A stretch of 32,035 nucleotides of DNA, from positions 1-32,035 of IMG/VR virus record IMGVR_UViG_3300008262_000304. One strand, given 5' to 3'. Positions 7,298 through 14,825 of this stretch are shown one piece after another. A model generated the notes under the pieces. That model worked only from the letters and a program-made list of their open reading frames with translations, searched no databases and had not been told where the DNA came from. Numbering within the stretch: the stretch's first letter is position 1; each line of letters starts with the position of its first letter. A program made the position numbers and the translations under genes. Origin of the DNA: a virus.

Positions 7298-8284
7298 TTA
7301 CTTAATCAATTGTAAAATACGAGCCAACTCAGTGCTTTCCCTTAAAAGTTGTGGGTTGTATAAATTTTCAAAACCCATTGCTTTTAATTCTGCTTTAATT
7401 GCATCTAAGTCTTTTTTGCAATCTGGTTCTTTCTCTAGTTCTTGTATTAAAGTAGTTATTTGATTAAATGTATCTGAATCTATAGTTGTAGGGCTAGGTG
7501 GCGCAGGTGGTGCAGGTGGCGCAGGTGGCGCAGGTGGTGCAGGTGGTGCAGGTGGTGTTGGTTCTGGGCCAACATCGTCGTTAGATGTTAATTGAGCAAT
7601 AAGACCAGTAGCAACTATCCCTGCCAATAGACCAAGAAGAGCAGCTTTCTTTGGATTTTTCTTAATCCAATTTATAATTCCTCCACTCTTAATTTCTGCT
7701 TTTTCAACAGCTGAAATTTCTTTAGCGGCCAATGCTTTAGCTTCTAACTTTTCAACTTCTTTTGGACCTAATTTTTCTAATGCTTGTAGTTCTCTGTTTA
7801 CGTGACCAGGCGCATAAAATTGTGGACGATTAACTCCAATTTGTCCTTTGGGTAGTAATGTCTTAGCATCTAGTTCAATAAATTCTCCAACATTCTTTGG
7901 ATCACGACCCCAGACAGCCCCGTCTCTTGTTACATGATTTTCTGGCTTAGCAAAATAATCAGAAAGCTGTTTTTGTTCTGCGTTTAGTCCTGCAACAGCA
8001 GCATCGTCACGTACAGCTGGAACATATCCACCTTTTTCTGCTGTAGCCGCCGCATCATCTGCTGCTCTTGTAGCAGCTGGATTAGCAGCTGGTGCCGCTG
8101 GTTCAACTCTAGTAGCTGGATTAGCAGCTGGTGCCGCTGGTTCAACTCTAGTAGCTGGATTAGCAGCTGGTTCAACTCTAGTAGCTGGATTAGCAGCTGG
8201 TTCAACTCTAGTAGCTGGATTAGCAGCTGGTTCAACTCTAGTAGCTGGATTAGCAGCTGGTTCAACTCTGTCTCTTATATTCAT
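7298..8284 (-). CDS. Repeat-rich protein with one membrane segment (Ala/Pro arrays)
   Basis: 328 aa, function not recognised. After MNIRDR it has four copies of VEPAANPATR, then two 13-14-residue versions (VEPAAPAANPATR type), then an Ala-rich stretch. A central globular part follows (about residues 95-210, including WGRDPKNVGEFIELD and APGHVNRELQALEKLG). After that come a basic stretch and one hydrophobic segment (AALLGLLAGIVATGLIAQL), a run of PPA repeats, and a small acidic helical C-terminal domain. AGGAG lies 7 bases before the ATG. It is the last gene of the late block. The extended Pro/Ala arrays flanking a membrane segment suggest a spacer or fibre-like virion or envelope-contacting protein, which is inference. 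Confidence 0.85.
   Translation of the reverse strand: MNIRDRVEPAANPATRVEPAANPATRVEPAANPATRVEPAANPATRVEPAAPAANPATRVEPAAPAANPAATRAADDAAATAEKGGYVPAVRDDAAVAGLNAEQKQLSDYFAKPENHVTRDGAVWGRDPKNVGEFIELDAKTLLPKGQIGVNRPQFYAPGHVNRELQALEKLGPKEVEKLEAKALAAKEISAVEKAEIKSGGIINWIKKNPKKAALLGLLAGIVATGLIAQLTSNDDVGPEPTPPAPPAPPAPPAPPAPPAPPSPTTIDSDTFNQITTLIQELEKEPDCKKDLDAIKAELKAMGFENLYNPQLLRESTELARILQLIK
7495..7560 (-). repeat. 9-nt tandem repeat coding PPA units
   Basis: Plus-strand ggtggcgca / ggtggtgca units repeat about seven times, coding a PPAPPAPPA tract next to the membrane segment. Units differ at the third position of the Ala codon, so the array is not freshly expanded throughout. Confidence 0.85.
8070..8270 (-). 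repeat. 30/39-nt tandem repeat coding VEPAANPATR units
   Basis: Four essentially identical 30-nt units lie toward the gene start, followed by two 39-42-nt units that carry an extra gccgctggt-type insert. Near-perfect identity at the DNA level implies recent expansion and probable copy-number variation between related phages. Confidence 0.9.
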
Positions 8285-8286
8285 AA

Positions 8287-9633
8287 TTAAACTCCTAGTG
8301 CTTTGGCTGTTGGTGCATCTAATTTACCTGTAACAGTAAGTTTTTGATCTTGTTGGAAAAGTTCTATGGCTTTCTTTGTTAAAGGCCCCATTTTACCGTC
8401 AAGTTCCTTGCCAACAAATCCAAGAGCATCTTGTGCTTTAGCAATAGTTAAATCTCCACCAGTTGCTTTAATTTGTGTAGCAAGATTGTGTCCTGTTAAT
8501 ACATGCTCGGCACCTTTCATAGCAGCAACTGTTCCCGCTAATTCAGTGCCTACTCTTGCTGTAGTTGCAGCCGCATTAGCAGCTCTTGATGTTCCTAGGG
8601 CTGCTTTAGTTCCTCTAGCAGCCGCTTGACCTGCAAGGCCAACACCTGGGATAGGTACAGCAACAGCACCTGCTAGTTCAGCCGCATCAAATGCACTAGG
8701 ATTCCATTCTTTTCCAAACGCATTAAATTTTACACTTGGACTACGTGCTCTTGCTTGAGCTGTTTTTTCTTTTTCTTTGGCCAATGCTTGTGCATACGTA
8801 TCTTTACCAAATGCACTTTTAATTCCTGCTGTAATATTATCACCACCGCCAAAAGTTAATCCTTGATAGGCTCCTCTTGCGGTATCAATAGTATCTTGTG
8901 TTGACCACTCGTCTACTTGATAGTTATTATCAGCAAACTCTTGTATTAAACTTTCTGCAATAAAACCTTCTGCTTGCATTCCTTGAAGACCAGTGATAGC
9001 CGTCTGTTTACCAGATACATCGTTAGGGCTACCCTTCATAACTGGTTTGCCGGTAATATCTTTTCCAGTCATCATTCCGCCTGCTGGCATAGCCGCTTGT
9101 GTTGACCCTTGCGCTTTAAGTTTTTTAATAATTTCTTTTAGTTTAGCAATCTTTTCTGCACATGGCGAGGCAACGGTAGTATTAGTTGTTGGAGTTGTTG
9201 TTGTGTCTACTGGCGGCTTGTCAATATTAGCTAATTTTTCAGGTTCAACTTTAGCGTATTCTATATTGCCAAACAAGCCTTTCTCAATATGTGGCACTAC
9301 ATCCAACCCTGCTGTTTTAAGCAATTGACCTAACTTTTGCGTATCTGCTGGCCCAGTAGATTTAAACCATTTAAAGGGGTACTTTGTAGCTGTTCCAGTA
9401 AACGCATTACCGCCCATACCTTCCGCTGCACCGTAGTATAGTATACCAGTCTTTGGATCAATCGCATCTCCTAATCTAGGAATTTGATTTAACGGTGTTG
9501 CTGCAAGTTTTTTAACTTGTTCGATAGCCGCCATTCTAGCATCTTCTGCTTTAAATTTATCATAGTCGGCACGTGACATAGCAGGTGCTTCGCTAAGTTC
9601 GTCCATTTTTTCTATTAATGATTTTAAGTCCAT
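8287..9633 (-). CDS. Virion-type protein with C-terminal peptidoglycan-binding domain
   Basis: 448 aa. Start chosen at ATG 9633 because AGGA lies 7 bases upstream; for the ATG at 9639 it would be too close. The N-terminus MDLKSLIEKMDELSEA fits the short amphipathic leader shared in this block and contains LIE and LSE, possible prohead-protease sites. The last ~60 residues (AQDALGFVGKELDGKMGPLT, then TKKAIELFQQDQ and TGKLDAPTAKALGV) match a PG_binding_1 domain: DG..G..T..A...FQ, then G.ld..T...L. The middle is Ala/Gly-rich with a hydrophobic stretch (AAELAGAVAVPIPGVGLAG) that could insert in a membrane. A role at the cell wall during DNA injection or lysis is inferred. It lies between two other unknowns of the late block. 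Confidence 0.85.
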   Translation of the reverse strand: MDLKSLIEKMDELSEAPAMSRADYDKFKAEDARMAAIEQVKKLAATPLNQIPRLGDAIDPKTGILYYGAAEGMGGNAFTGTATKYPFKWFKSTGPADTQKLGQLLKTAGLDVVPHIEKGLFGNIEYAKVEPEKLANIDKPPVDTTTTPTTNTTVASPCAEKIAKLKEIIKKLKAQGSTQAAMPAGGMMTGKDITGKPVMKGSPNDVSGKQTAITGLQGMQAEGFIAESLIQEFADNNYQVDEWSTQDTIDTARGAYQGLTFGGGDNITAGIKSAFGKDTYAQALAKEKEKTAQARARSPSVKFNAFGKEWNPSAFDAAELAGAVAVPIPGVGLAGQAAARGTKAALGTSRAANAAATTARVGTELAGTVAAMKGAEHVLTGHNLATQIKATGGDLTIAKAQDALGFVGKELDGKMGPLTKKAIELFQQDQKLTVTGKLDAPTAKALGV

Positions 9634-9646
9634 GTTCATATCCTAA

Positions 9647-10270
9647 TTATTCTGTACCAATAGATTTATCTATTCCTTTTGATCTAACTCCGCCTTGTTT
9701 ACGAACCTTAGATAATTCTTCTATGCCGTGACGAATTTGTTCTAAGTTTTGTTCTAATCCCATAAACATTCCGCCTTTGGCAAGTTTACAAATTTTTTCC
9801 CAAACTACCAATTCGTCGGACTCGGCCATTGATGCTAGATCTTTTAATTGGGACCGCGCTTGACTAATTCTTCCTTTTAAACTCATAGGATTAGCTTTCT
9901 CGTGTCCGTATATAAACGGGTCGTTAGGCTCTCCAGATAATTCAATAGGTGTTTCGTTAACTTGACTTTCTCTCATTAACACTCGGTCTGCAATTCTTTT
10001 ACTGTGTTTTTTAATTTGTTCTTGTTGTACAGTTTTATATTCTTGCTGTTGTACTTGAACTTCGTCTAGATATTTCTTAATTAATGACGTTTTACCGTTG
10101 ACTAGTTTAGGTTTTTGATAATGTTGCATAACCATTTGTACAGGTAAACTAACTTTATGTGGGTTAGCTCCTTCGTTGACTATTTGTACAAATTTAGCCA
10201 TGTCGGAAGAACCTTCTACAGGTTGTTTGGCTGTACTATCAATAGCCTGTAGAATTTTCTTCATGTCCAT
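9647..10270 (-). CDS. Hypothetical protein of the late block (207 aa)
   Basis: Not recognised. It is soluble and mostly helical, with Gln-rich segments (VQVQQQEYKTVQQEQIKKH). The N-terminus MDMKKILQAIDSTA belongs to the amphipathic-leader group but lacks a clear (L/I)xE site; an internal IVNEGANPHK could be a VxEG-type cleavage site. GGA seven bases before ATG 10270 supports the start, which follows the upstream stop by 4 nt. It is likely a virion or head-internal protein by context. Confidence 0.8.
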   Translation of the reverse strand: MDMKKILQAIDSTAKQPVEGSSDMAKFVQIVNEGANPHKVSLPVQMVMQHYQKPKLVNGKTSLIKKYLDEVQVQQQEYKTVQQEQIKKHSKRIADRVLMRESQVNETPIELSGEPNDPFIYGHEKANPMSLKGRISQARSQLKDLASMAESDELVVWEKICKLAKGGMFMGLEQNLEQIRHGIEELSKVRKQGGVRSKGIDKSIGTE

Positions 10271-10274
10271 ATGA

Positions 10275-11651
10275 TTATCCGTTTAAGCGAGCCATTAAAA
10301 CACGCATACGAGCTAAGTCTGCTGATTCAGCAATCATTTCTTGCTGAGTAGTACTTTCGTCATATTTGTTATATTTGGCTTTAACTGGTTCTAAGCTCTT
10401 GCCTTCTTTACCAGCTTTGGCCAATGCCGCCATGCCTTCTTTGCCATATTTTTCATGACCTTTGGCAGCGCGGCTCATTGTTTTTTCAGCTTCGTTAACT
10501 TTCTTTTCTTTCTTAGCACGTAAGTCAGCTAAGTCGTCAGCTTCGATATCACCGTCACTGTCAACATCTAAATTCTTTTGTTTACCTTTAAGCTCTTCGT
10601 CAACTTTTGCATCTTTCTTAGCAAATGGATTTTTCTTCTTGTCAGCAACAGCTTTCTTCATTGGCTCTTTCTTGTCACCGTCCTTGTCCATGTCTAAGAA
10701 GTCTGGCTTTTTGCCTTTGCCTTCATATACACCTTGACCATAGCCCACTTTGCTACCGCCTTGGTCTTCTTCTACTTCCTTGTCGCGGTTGTCAAATTTT
10801 TCACTATCTTTCATACCCCATGTCTTAGCACTCTTAGGGGATTGTTTTTGTTTAGGAGCACGATCTTTCTTTTCAGCTGCTGACATTGACTTAGCATGGC
10901 TCTTTGTGCCCTTGCCTGATTTTTCTTCGCTATCACCACTGTCGTCGTAGCTAGATGGATCACGCTCGTGTTTGATTCCTGTAGCAGTTTTAGTTACGGT
11001 ACCACCTTTAGCAGTCTTAGTTGTGTCGCCTATTTTCTTTAGATCGCTTTGATCTTCAGCCACCTCTTCGTCATCTGGAATACCGTTCTTGTTCTTATCG
11101 ATACGTTTGCTTGCGGCATGCATTGCTTTAGCTTGACGATTGTACTTTTCAACTTTAGATTTAACATGATCAGGAACTGCTTTTGGTTCTTCGTAAACCA
11201 TGCCACTTCCGCCACATTCAGCGCACGGACGTTCACCGCCAGATAAGACGCCTTCGTCAACTTTCTTATCTTTACCAGATTGTTTTTTAGCTTGAAGTTT
11301 TTTAAGCTCTGCAATTTTTGATTTAGCTTCTGTTAACTTATTTTTAAGTTCTTCTTTTTTGCTTTCACTCATCACTTCTGCCATATCAAGATGATTGCCG
11401 TACTCGCTAATTTTCATCTCGTATTCTAGATAGTGATAAACACTGGCAATATAGTCAGCGGCTTTAGTAATTTTAGCCTGTACCCAACCTTCTAATTGAT
11501 CTTCATCTTGAAGTCTCTTAAACAGTTTTAAAGAGTAATTAGCTAGTTTATATAAATCTGCTTTAGCCATCGCACCTTCGCGATCATTAGCAGCTTCTGC
11601 TTCTGCACCGTGTGCTGTAGCGTTCATCATGTCTGGTTGCATGTCGTTCAT
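10275..11651 (-). CDS. Conserved late protein with EF-hand-like Asp loops and a CxxC knuckle
   Basis: 458 aa, very hydrophilic. The N-terminal ~110 residues are Ala-rich and helical (MNDMQPDMMNATAHGAEAEA; then LANYSLKLFKRL and KITKAADYIASVYHYLEYEM), a form recurring in marine T4-like phages. The remainder is Lys/Glu/Asp-rich and probably disordered. It includes CAECGGSG, a half zinc knuckle of the DnaJ type, and three Asp-rich loops resembling EF-hand/dockerin calcium loops: DKNKNGIPDDEE, DMDKDGDKKEP and DVDSDGDIEADD. Repeated VDEG, VYEG and VNEA could be protease sites. GGAG nine bases before ATG 11651 fixes the start, and a GATAAATA late promoter lies about 30 nt upstream. Probably a virion component; the exact role is unknown. 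Confidence 0.85.
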   Translation of the reverse strand: MNDMQPDMMNATAHGAEAEAANDREGAMAKADLYKLANYSLKLFKRLQDEDQLEGWVQAKITKAADYIASVYHYLEYEMKISEYGNHLDMAEVMSESKKEELKNKLTEAKSKIAELKKLQAKKQSGKDKKVDEGVLSGGERPCAECGGSGMVYEEPKAVPDHVKSKVEKYNRQAKAMHAASKRIDKNKNGIPDDEEVAEDQSDLKKIGDTTKTAKGGTVTKTATGIKHERDPSSYDDSGDSEEKSGKGTKSHAKSMSAAEKKDRAPKQKQSPKSAKTWGMKDSEKFDNRDKEVEEDQGGSKVGYGQGVYEGKGKKPDFLDMDKDGDKKEPMKKAVADKKKNPFAKKDAKVDEELKGKQKNLDVDSDGDIEADDLADLRAKKEKKVNEAEKTMSRAAKGHEKYGKEGMAALAKAGKEGKSLEPVKAKYNKYDESTTQQEMIAESADLARMRVLMARLNG

Positions 11652-11678
11652 GTTAAGAAACTCCGTTATCTTGTAGTA

Positions 11679-11686
11679 TATTTATC
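11679..11686 (-). promoter_or_regulatory. T4-type late promoter (GATAAATA)
   Basis: GATAAATA on the minus strand, 28 nt before the 458-aa gene's ATG, overlapping the stop codon of the upstream gene. T4 late promoters are TATAAATA; in marine T4-like phages the first base is variable. Confidence 0.7.
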
Positions 11687-11921
11687 GTTTTACGGCGCCT
11701 GCTCCGAAGATGTTGTTAGGCATATCTAGAGCATTTTTTGCGGTACCGTCCTTGTTTTTTGCTTGTACTGTCATTGGCGGCTTAGGATTTCCGCCCTTAC
11801 CGTACTTTTTTCTGCGGTTTTTATCACCAATAGCTAAATGAGGGCTTACAACAGAAGCAATATTGCCTGAACTAGTTGAACCGGTTGTAGCTGTTTCTGA
11901 TAGTATTTCAATAATTTTCAT
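11682..11921 (-). CDS. Small basic late-block protein with capsid-targeting-like leader
   Basis: 79 aa. It starts MKIIEILSETATTGSTSSGN; the first nine residues resemble T4 capsid-targeting peptides and contain IIE and LSE, the (L/I)xE consensus of T4 prohead protease gp21. The rest is Gly/Lys/Asn-rich (DKNRRKKYGKGGNPKPPM) with no membrane segment and ends in AVKR. After cleavage it would leave a small basic protein, similar in character to T4 internal proteins that are packaged with DNA. Its ATG overlaps the preceding stop by one base. Function inferred from the leader and composition only. Confidence 0.75.
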   Translation of the reverse strand: MKIIEILSETATTGSTSSGNIASVVSPHLAIGDKNRRKKYGKGGNPKPPMTVQAKNKDGTAKNALDMPNNIFGAGAVKR

Positions 11922-12151
11922 TATTTCTTCCTTATTCCTTTGCCAACAGGTTTTTCGCCAGTTAGTTTAGGTAAACTAAACCAAAGCTGAAACCATTCAG
12001 GAGTTCCGGGTTTAATATTATGTTTTTTCATAAGCTCTCCCTTTTCATTTCCTGTAATGCTTATATTGCTACCTTCATCGATGCTATATTCTTTTAATCC
12101 TGTATACGGACGAATGCCAGCTAGTTGTTTAATTTTATCAAGTTCGTCCAT
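11921..12151 (-). CDS. Small late-block protein (76 aa)
   Basis: Starts MDELDKIKQLAGIRPYTGLK and contains LKE and SIDEG, both possible prohead-protease sites (I/L-x-E). The C-terminal half (KPGTPEWFQLWFSLPKLTGE) has a compact aromatic patch followed by a basic tail. Not recognised beyond this. It follows the Dps-like gene by one base and overlaps the next start, so it is tightly coupled. Probably a virion-associated or packaged protein. Confidence 0.75.
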   Translation of the reverse strand: MDELDKIKQLAGIRPYTGLKEYSIDEGSNISITGNEKGELMKKHNIKPGTPEWFQLWFSLPKLTGEKPVGKGIRKK

Positions 12152-12152
12152 A

Positions 12153-12593
12153 TTATTTTAGTGTTGCTCTTAGCATCCAACTATGTTTTTTATGTGCATC
12201 TTGTCTTGCAGCAAAGAAATCACTTAGGCCGTGTTCTCCGCGTTCTTCAGCTAGTTGAAAAATTGCCTTAAAAATATTAGCCATTTTTTCACTGTCTGCA
12301 TACAATTCGGTTAGCATAGAACGTTCGTCTAACATCTGTGTTTCGTCTTCGACTACAGTTAGCATATTAAAACGAGAAAAACTTGCTGGAGAATATGTTC
12401 CTGCTTTGCGTAAATTTTCAGCAAAATCATCAATTATACCGTACACTTCGTCATAGATTTTTTCAAACAACGCATGATACTGTGGAAAGTTCGGGCCTTC
12501 TACATTCCAATGGAAGTTTTGTGCTTTTAATGCAAAAGCATACTCACTGGCAAATGCTGTTTTTAATGCTGCAAAATATTTTTCGTCTTCCAC
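12153..12593 (-). CDS. Dps-like ferritin (DNA-protecting mini-ferritin)
   Basis: 146 aa, the usual Dps size being 150-190. It contains the Dps/ferritin signature: KAQNFHWNVEGPNF then YHALFEKIYDEVYGIIDDFA, with His, Asp and Glu placed as in the inter-subunit ferroxidase centre, and a second helix pair ending AARQDAHKKHSWMLRATL. Dps proteins form 12-mers that oxidise ferrous iron and shield DNA from peroxide. It lacks the Lys-rich N-terminal DNA-binding tail of E. coli Dps and the capsid-targeting leader of its neighbours. Position inside the late block suggests it is made late and could protect replicated phage DNA, or be packaged. A host-derived auxiliary gene is likely. Confidence 0.85.
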   Translation of the reverse strand: MEDEKYFAALKTAFASEYAFALKAQNFHWNVEGPNFPQYHALFEKIYDEVYGIIDDFAENLRKAGTYSPASFSRFNMLTVVEDETQMLDERSMLTELYADSEKMANIFKAIFQLAEERGEHGLSDFFAARQDAHKKHSWMLRATLK

Positions 12594-12595
12594 TT

Positions 12596-13603
12596 TTAAA
12601 CTCCGTACTTGTTCTTTTTAGGCTTTGCTACTGTACTAGTTTTGTTAACATCAGCCATTTCTTTACTACGTTTACCCGACCAGTTTTGTATAGTACCTGC
12701 TCCAACTTGTTTAGCTGCAGCTTTGACCATTTCAAATTCTTCTTCAGTATAAGAACTGAGTAAAGGGTCTCCACCAATCCAATTGTCTGCTTCCATTTTA
12801 GTTGGAAAATTAGGAGCACCTGCTAGTGCAATAGCCATTCGATAATTCATATATGCACCGCCACGACCAGTGCTCATATTTAAATCTGGCATTGTAAGAG
12901 CATTCCTCATAGCGGCTTTCTTTTCTTTGTCAATAGTTTTAGTTCCGCCCTTGCCAACTGAGCCTTCGGCTACTTCTGATTTTTTAGTTTTTTCTGGATA
13001 TTGATTTAGGTAATGTGCAACAACGTCAAAAATAGGTAAGTCTTGATCGCCTACTCTAATAGTTACATCTGGTTTTATCCCCATGTCTTTATAAAAAGAT
13101 TCTCGATCCCCTGCTTTTACAGCTGCTCTAAGATTGGTCGCGCTGGCTAATCTTTCAGTTTTGACCCATTCAATTTGATTAAATTTATACATTCCGTGCG
13201 GCTTATCACTAGCACCGTTGTATTGCTGTAGCGTATTAATTAACCATTCTTCGTCGGTGTATACTTTTAAGTGAACACTTTCTCCGTATTTTTCGTAGAT
13301 ACGACTTGCTAAAGTTAACAGGCTCTGTTCGGGAATAACATGTCCTTTGACTTTTGACCAAACCGCCGCCATAGCCTGCAGTTTAACATCGTACGGTAAC
13401 GGATCTTTAGGACCGCTTGTAGATTGATTTGTTCCTATGAACCAAATAGGATTAGTTGATGCAGATTGCCATACAGCTTTATGGCCGCGATGCGGTGGAT
13501 TAAACCGACCAAAGGCAACCCCAATGGTTTTTAAACCACTACTAACTTCTTCAGTATCTTTTGGTTTGTCTTGTTTTAATTCAAATAATTCTCGTAGTCT
13601 CAT
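12596..13603 (-). CDS. Nucleotidylyltransferase-fold protein (HIGH motif) with late-block C-terminal domain
   Basis: 335 aa. Start at ATG 13603, which overlaps the upstream TGA (ATGA) and gives the leader MRLRELFELKQDK; the ORF can be opened further upstream but without a ribosome site. Residues 32-41, GRFNPPHRGH, form the (T/H)xGH nucleotide-binding motif of the cytidylyl/adenylyltransferase superfamily, and SATNLRAAVKAGD resembles the second ISST..R-type motif. Relatives make NAD, FAD or CoA precursors or CDP-activated compounds; the substrate cannot be told. The C-terminal ~130 residues (from VAEGSVGKGGTK to KPKKNKYGV) form a separate domain of unknown function. LFE and VAEG are possible prohead-protease sites, so the enzyme may be processed and packaged. 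Confidence 0.82.
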   Translation of the reverse strand: MRLRELFELKQDKPKDTEEVSSGLKTIGVAFGRFNPPHRGHKAVWQSASTNPIWFIGTNQSTSGPKDPLPYDVKLQAMAAVWSKVKGHVIPEQSLLTLASRIYEKYGESVHLKVYTDEEWLINTLQQYNGASDKPHGMYKFNQIEWVKTERLASATNLRAAVKAGDRESFYKDMGIKPDVTIRVGDQDLPIFDVVAHYLNQYPEKTKKSEVAEGSVGKGGTKTIDKEKKAAMRNALTMPDLNMSTGRGGAYMNYRMAIALAGAPNFPTKMEADNWIGGDPLLSSYTEEEFEMVKAAAKQVGAGTIQNWSGKRSKEMADVNKTSTVAKPKKNKYGV

Positions 13604-14823
13604 GGCCTTTTCCCTGGTGCCCAAGTTGTAGGAACAAACTTCATGTTACCATATTTATGGTGTTTCTGTGCATAACGAACATGACCTTCACCGTGCGTAT
13701 CCCAAATTTCTTTGCGTGGTTGCTTTTTAATAGCTGTATCCATAGCATCTTTCATGTTTCTAATGCCTTTAATTAGATGGAATATTCCATCTAATCCACC
13801 TGGATGTTCTTTAATCATGTTAACGACATGCTGTTGTTTTTTAGCACTTACACCTTTAGTAGTCATCCAATTAGTAAATGTTTCGCCAGTAATTGCATTA
13901 AAGTTTTGCGTACCACTGGCATGTAAGTTACTCATTTGATTGAAGAACGGATAAAAGATACCATTCTTATCTGGATCAGGTAAGCTGCCTATAAATGCAT
14001 CAATAGCAGGCCCATGCTGATTAACATATTCTATCATATCATCTACTGGACTTAAATCCATTTCAGGCGCTTCGTCTGTATAAACCGGCCCTGTTACAAT
14101 TAAACCCGGTGTTTGATTAAACATTTCAAAGTCATCTAATGGAACTTGTTCTCTATCAGCAGCACCAAATGTAGGAAATGTTGCATGACCTACTACCATA
14201 ACTTTAGCTTTTGCAATGCGAGCACCTAATGTACTCTTAGAGGAATCTGCATCTACGTGATAACAAGTACCTGATTTAGGATTAGGACAGAATGTCCATA
14301 TACCTTTTTTATATTCTTCTGTTGGCGGATCTAATTGTTTGTCTAAACTTGGATCTACACCAAACAAAGAGTCTGCATATACAAATCCTACAAAGTCTTT
14401 AGGTGTAGCCGCATCAAATAGCGGATATAGGTTACTAAAGTTTGTAGCAAATTCTTTGCGCTGTCGAGCGTCTTCAGGAGTTTTAGGGTTCCCGCTTTTG
14501 TTAGCAATAAAATCGTATACTTCTTGAGGGCTAGTACCTTTAACACCCCTGCTCCACTGATTGTGCCCTGCTAAAATTAGCGGACCATTTTTCGTTTCAC
14601 GCCCCCAATAGACTTGAGGATTACCATCCCACTTACGCCTTACTGTGGTTCCGCCTGCTATTTCTTCAGCAATTTCTTTAAAATGATTTAGTGCTTCTAA
14701 TGTGCCATCACTACCTACAAAGAATACTAAGTGCTCCGGATGATTAAACGGACGGCCGTACTTTTCCATACTGACAACAGTAGGAGCAGCACTTTCACGA
14801 TAAAACAATTCTCGAAGTAACAC
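13600..14823 (-). CDS. Ligase-like (KxDG) protein, DUF6267-like, with capsid-targeting-like leader
   Basis: 407 aa, opening MLLRELFYRESAAPTVV. Residues 61-75 read VRRKWDGNPQVYWGR, which has the KxDG core of motif I of covalent nucleotidyltransferases (RNA/DNA ligases, capping enzymes), with Lys64 as possible AMP attachment site. Further possible motifs are FVYADSLFG (III-like), HGEGHVRYAQ (IV-like EG.V) and GNMKFVPTTW (V-like K.V). It may belong to the DUF6267 group of phage proteins; the ligase relationship is inference from motif order. It overlaps the downstream nucleotidyltransferase by ATGA, suggesting the two act together. The LRELF leader and LRE site mark it as a candidate packaged protein. 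Confidence 0.8.
   Translation of the reverse strand: MLLRELFYRESAAPTVVSMEKYGRPFNHPEHLVFFVGSDGTLEALNHFKEIAEEIAGGTTVRRKWDGNPQVYWGRETKNGPLILAGHNQWSRGVKGTSPQEVYDFIANKSGNPKTPEDARQRKEFATNFSNLYPLFDAATPKDFVGFVYADSLFGVDPSLDKQLDPPTEEYKKGIWTFCPNPKSGTCYHVDADSSKSTLGARIAKAKVMVVGHATFPTFGAADREQVPLDDFEMFNQTPGLIVTGPVYTDEAPEMDLSPVDDMIEYVNQHGPAIDAFIGSLPDPDKNGIFYPFFNQMSNLHASGTQNFNAITGETFTNWMTTKGVSAKKQQHVVNMIKEHPGGLDGIFHLIKGIRNMKDAMDTAIKKQPRKEIWDTHGEGHVRYAQKHHKYGNMKFVPTTWAPGKRP
13652..13659 (-). promoter_or_regulatory. Candidate internal late promoter (CATAAATA)
   Basis: CATAAATA lies 49 nt before the nucleotidyltransferase start, inside the end of the ligase-like gene. It fits the N-ATAAATA form of the other late promoters here but could be a chance coding match. 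Confidence 0.4.
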
Positions 14824-14825
14824 AG

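Noticed and set aside
7984-8265. Minus-strand frame coding MNQLLIQLLELNQ repeats
   Set aside because: It is the alternate frame of the 30-nt tandem repeat within the Ala/Pro-repeat gene; its repetitive look comes from the DNA repeat.
8070-8270. CRISPR array
   Set aside because: Repeats are contiguous and in frame, with no unique spacers.
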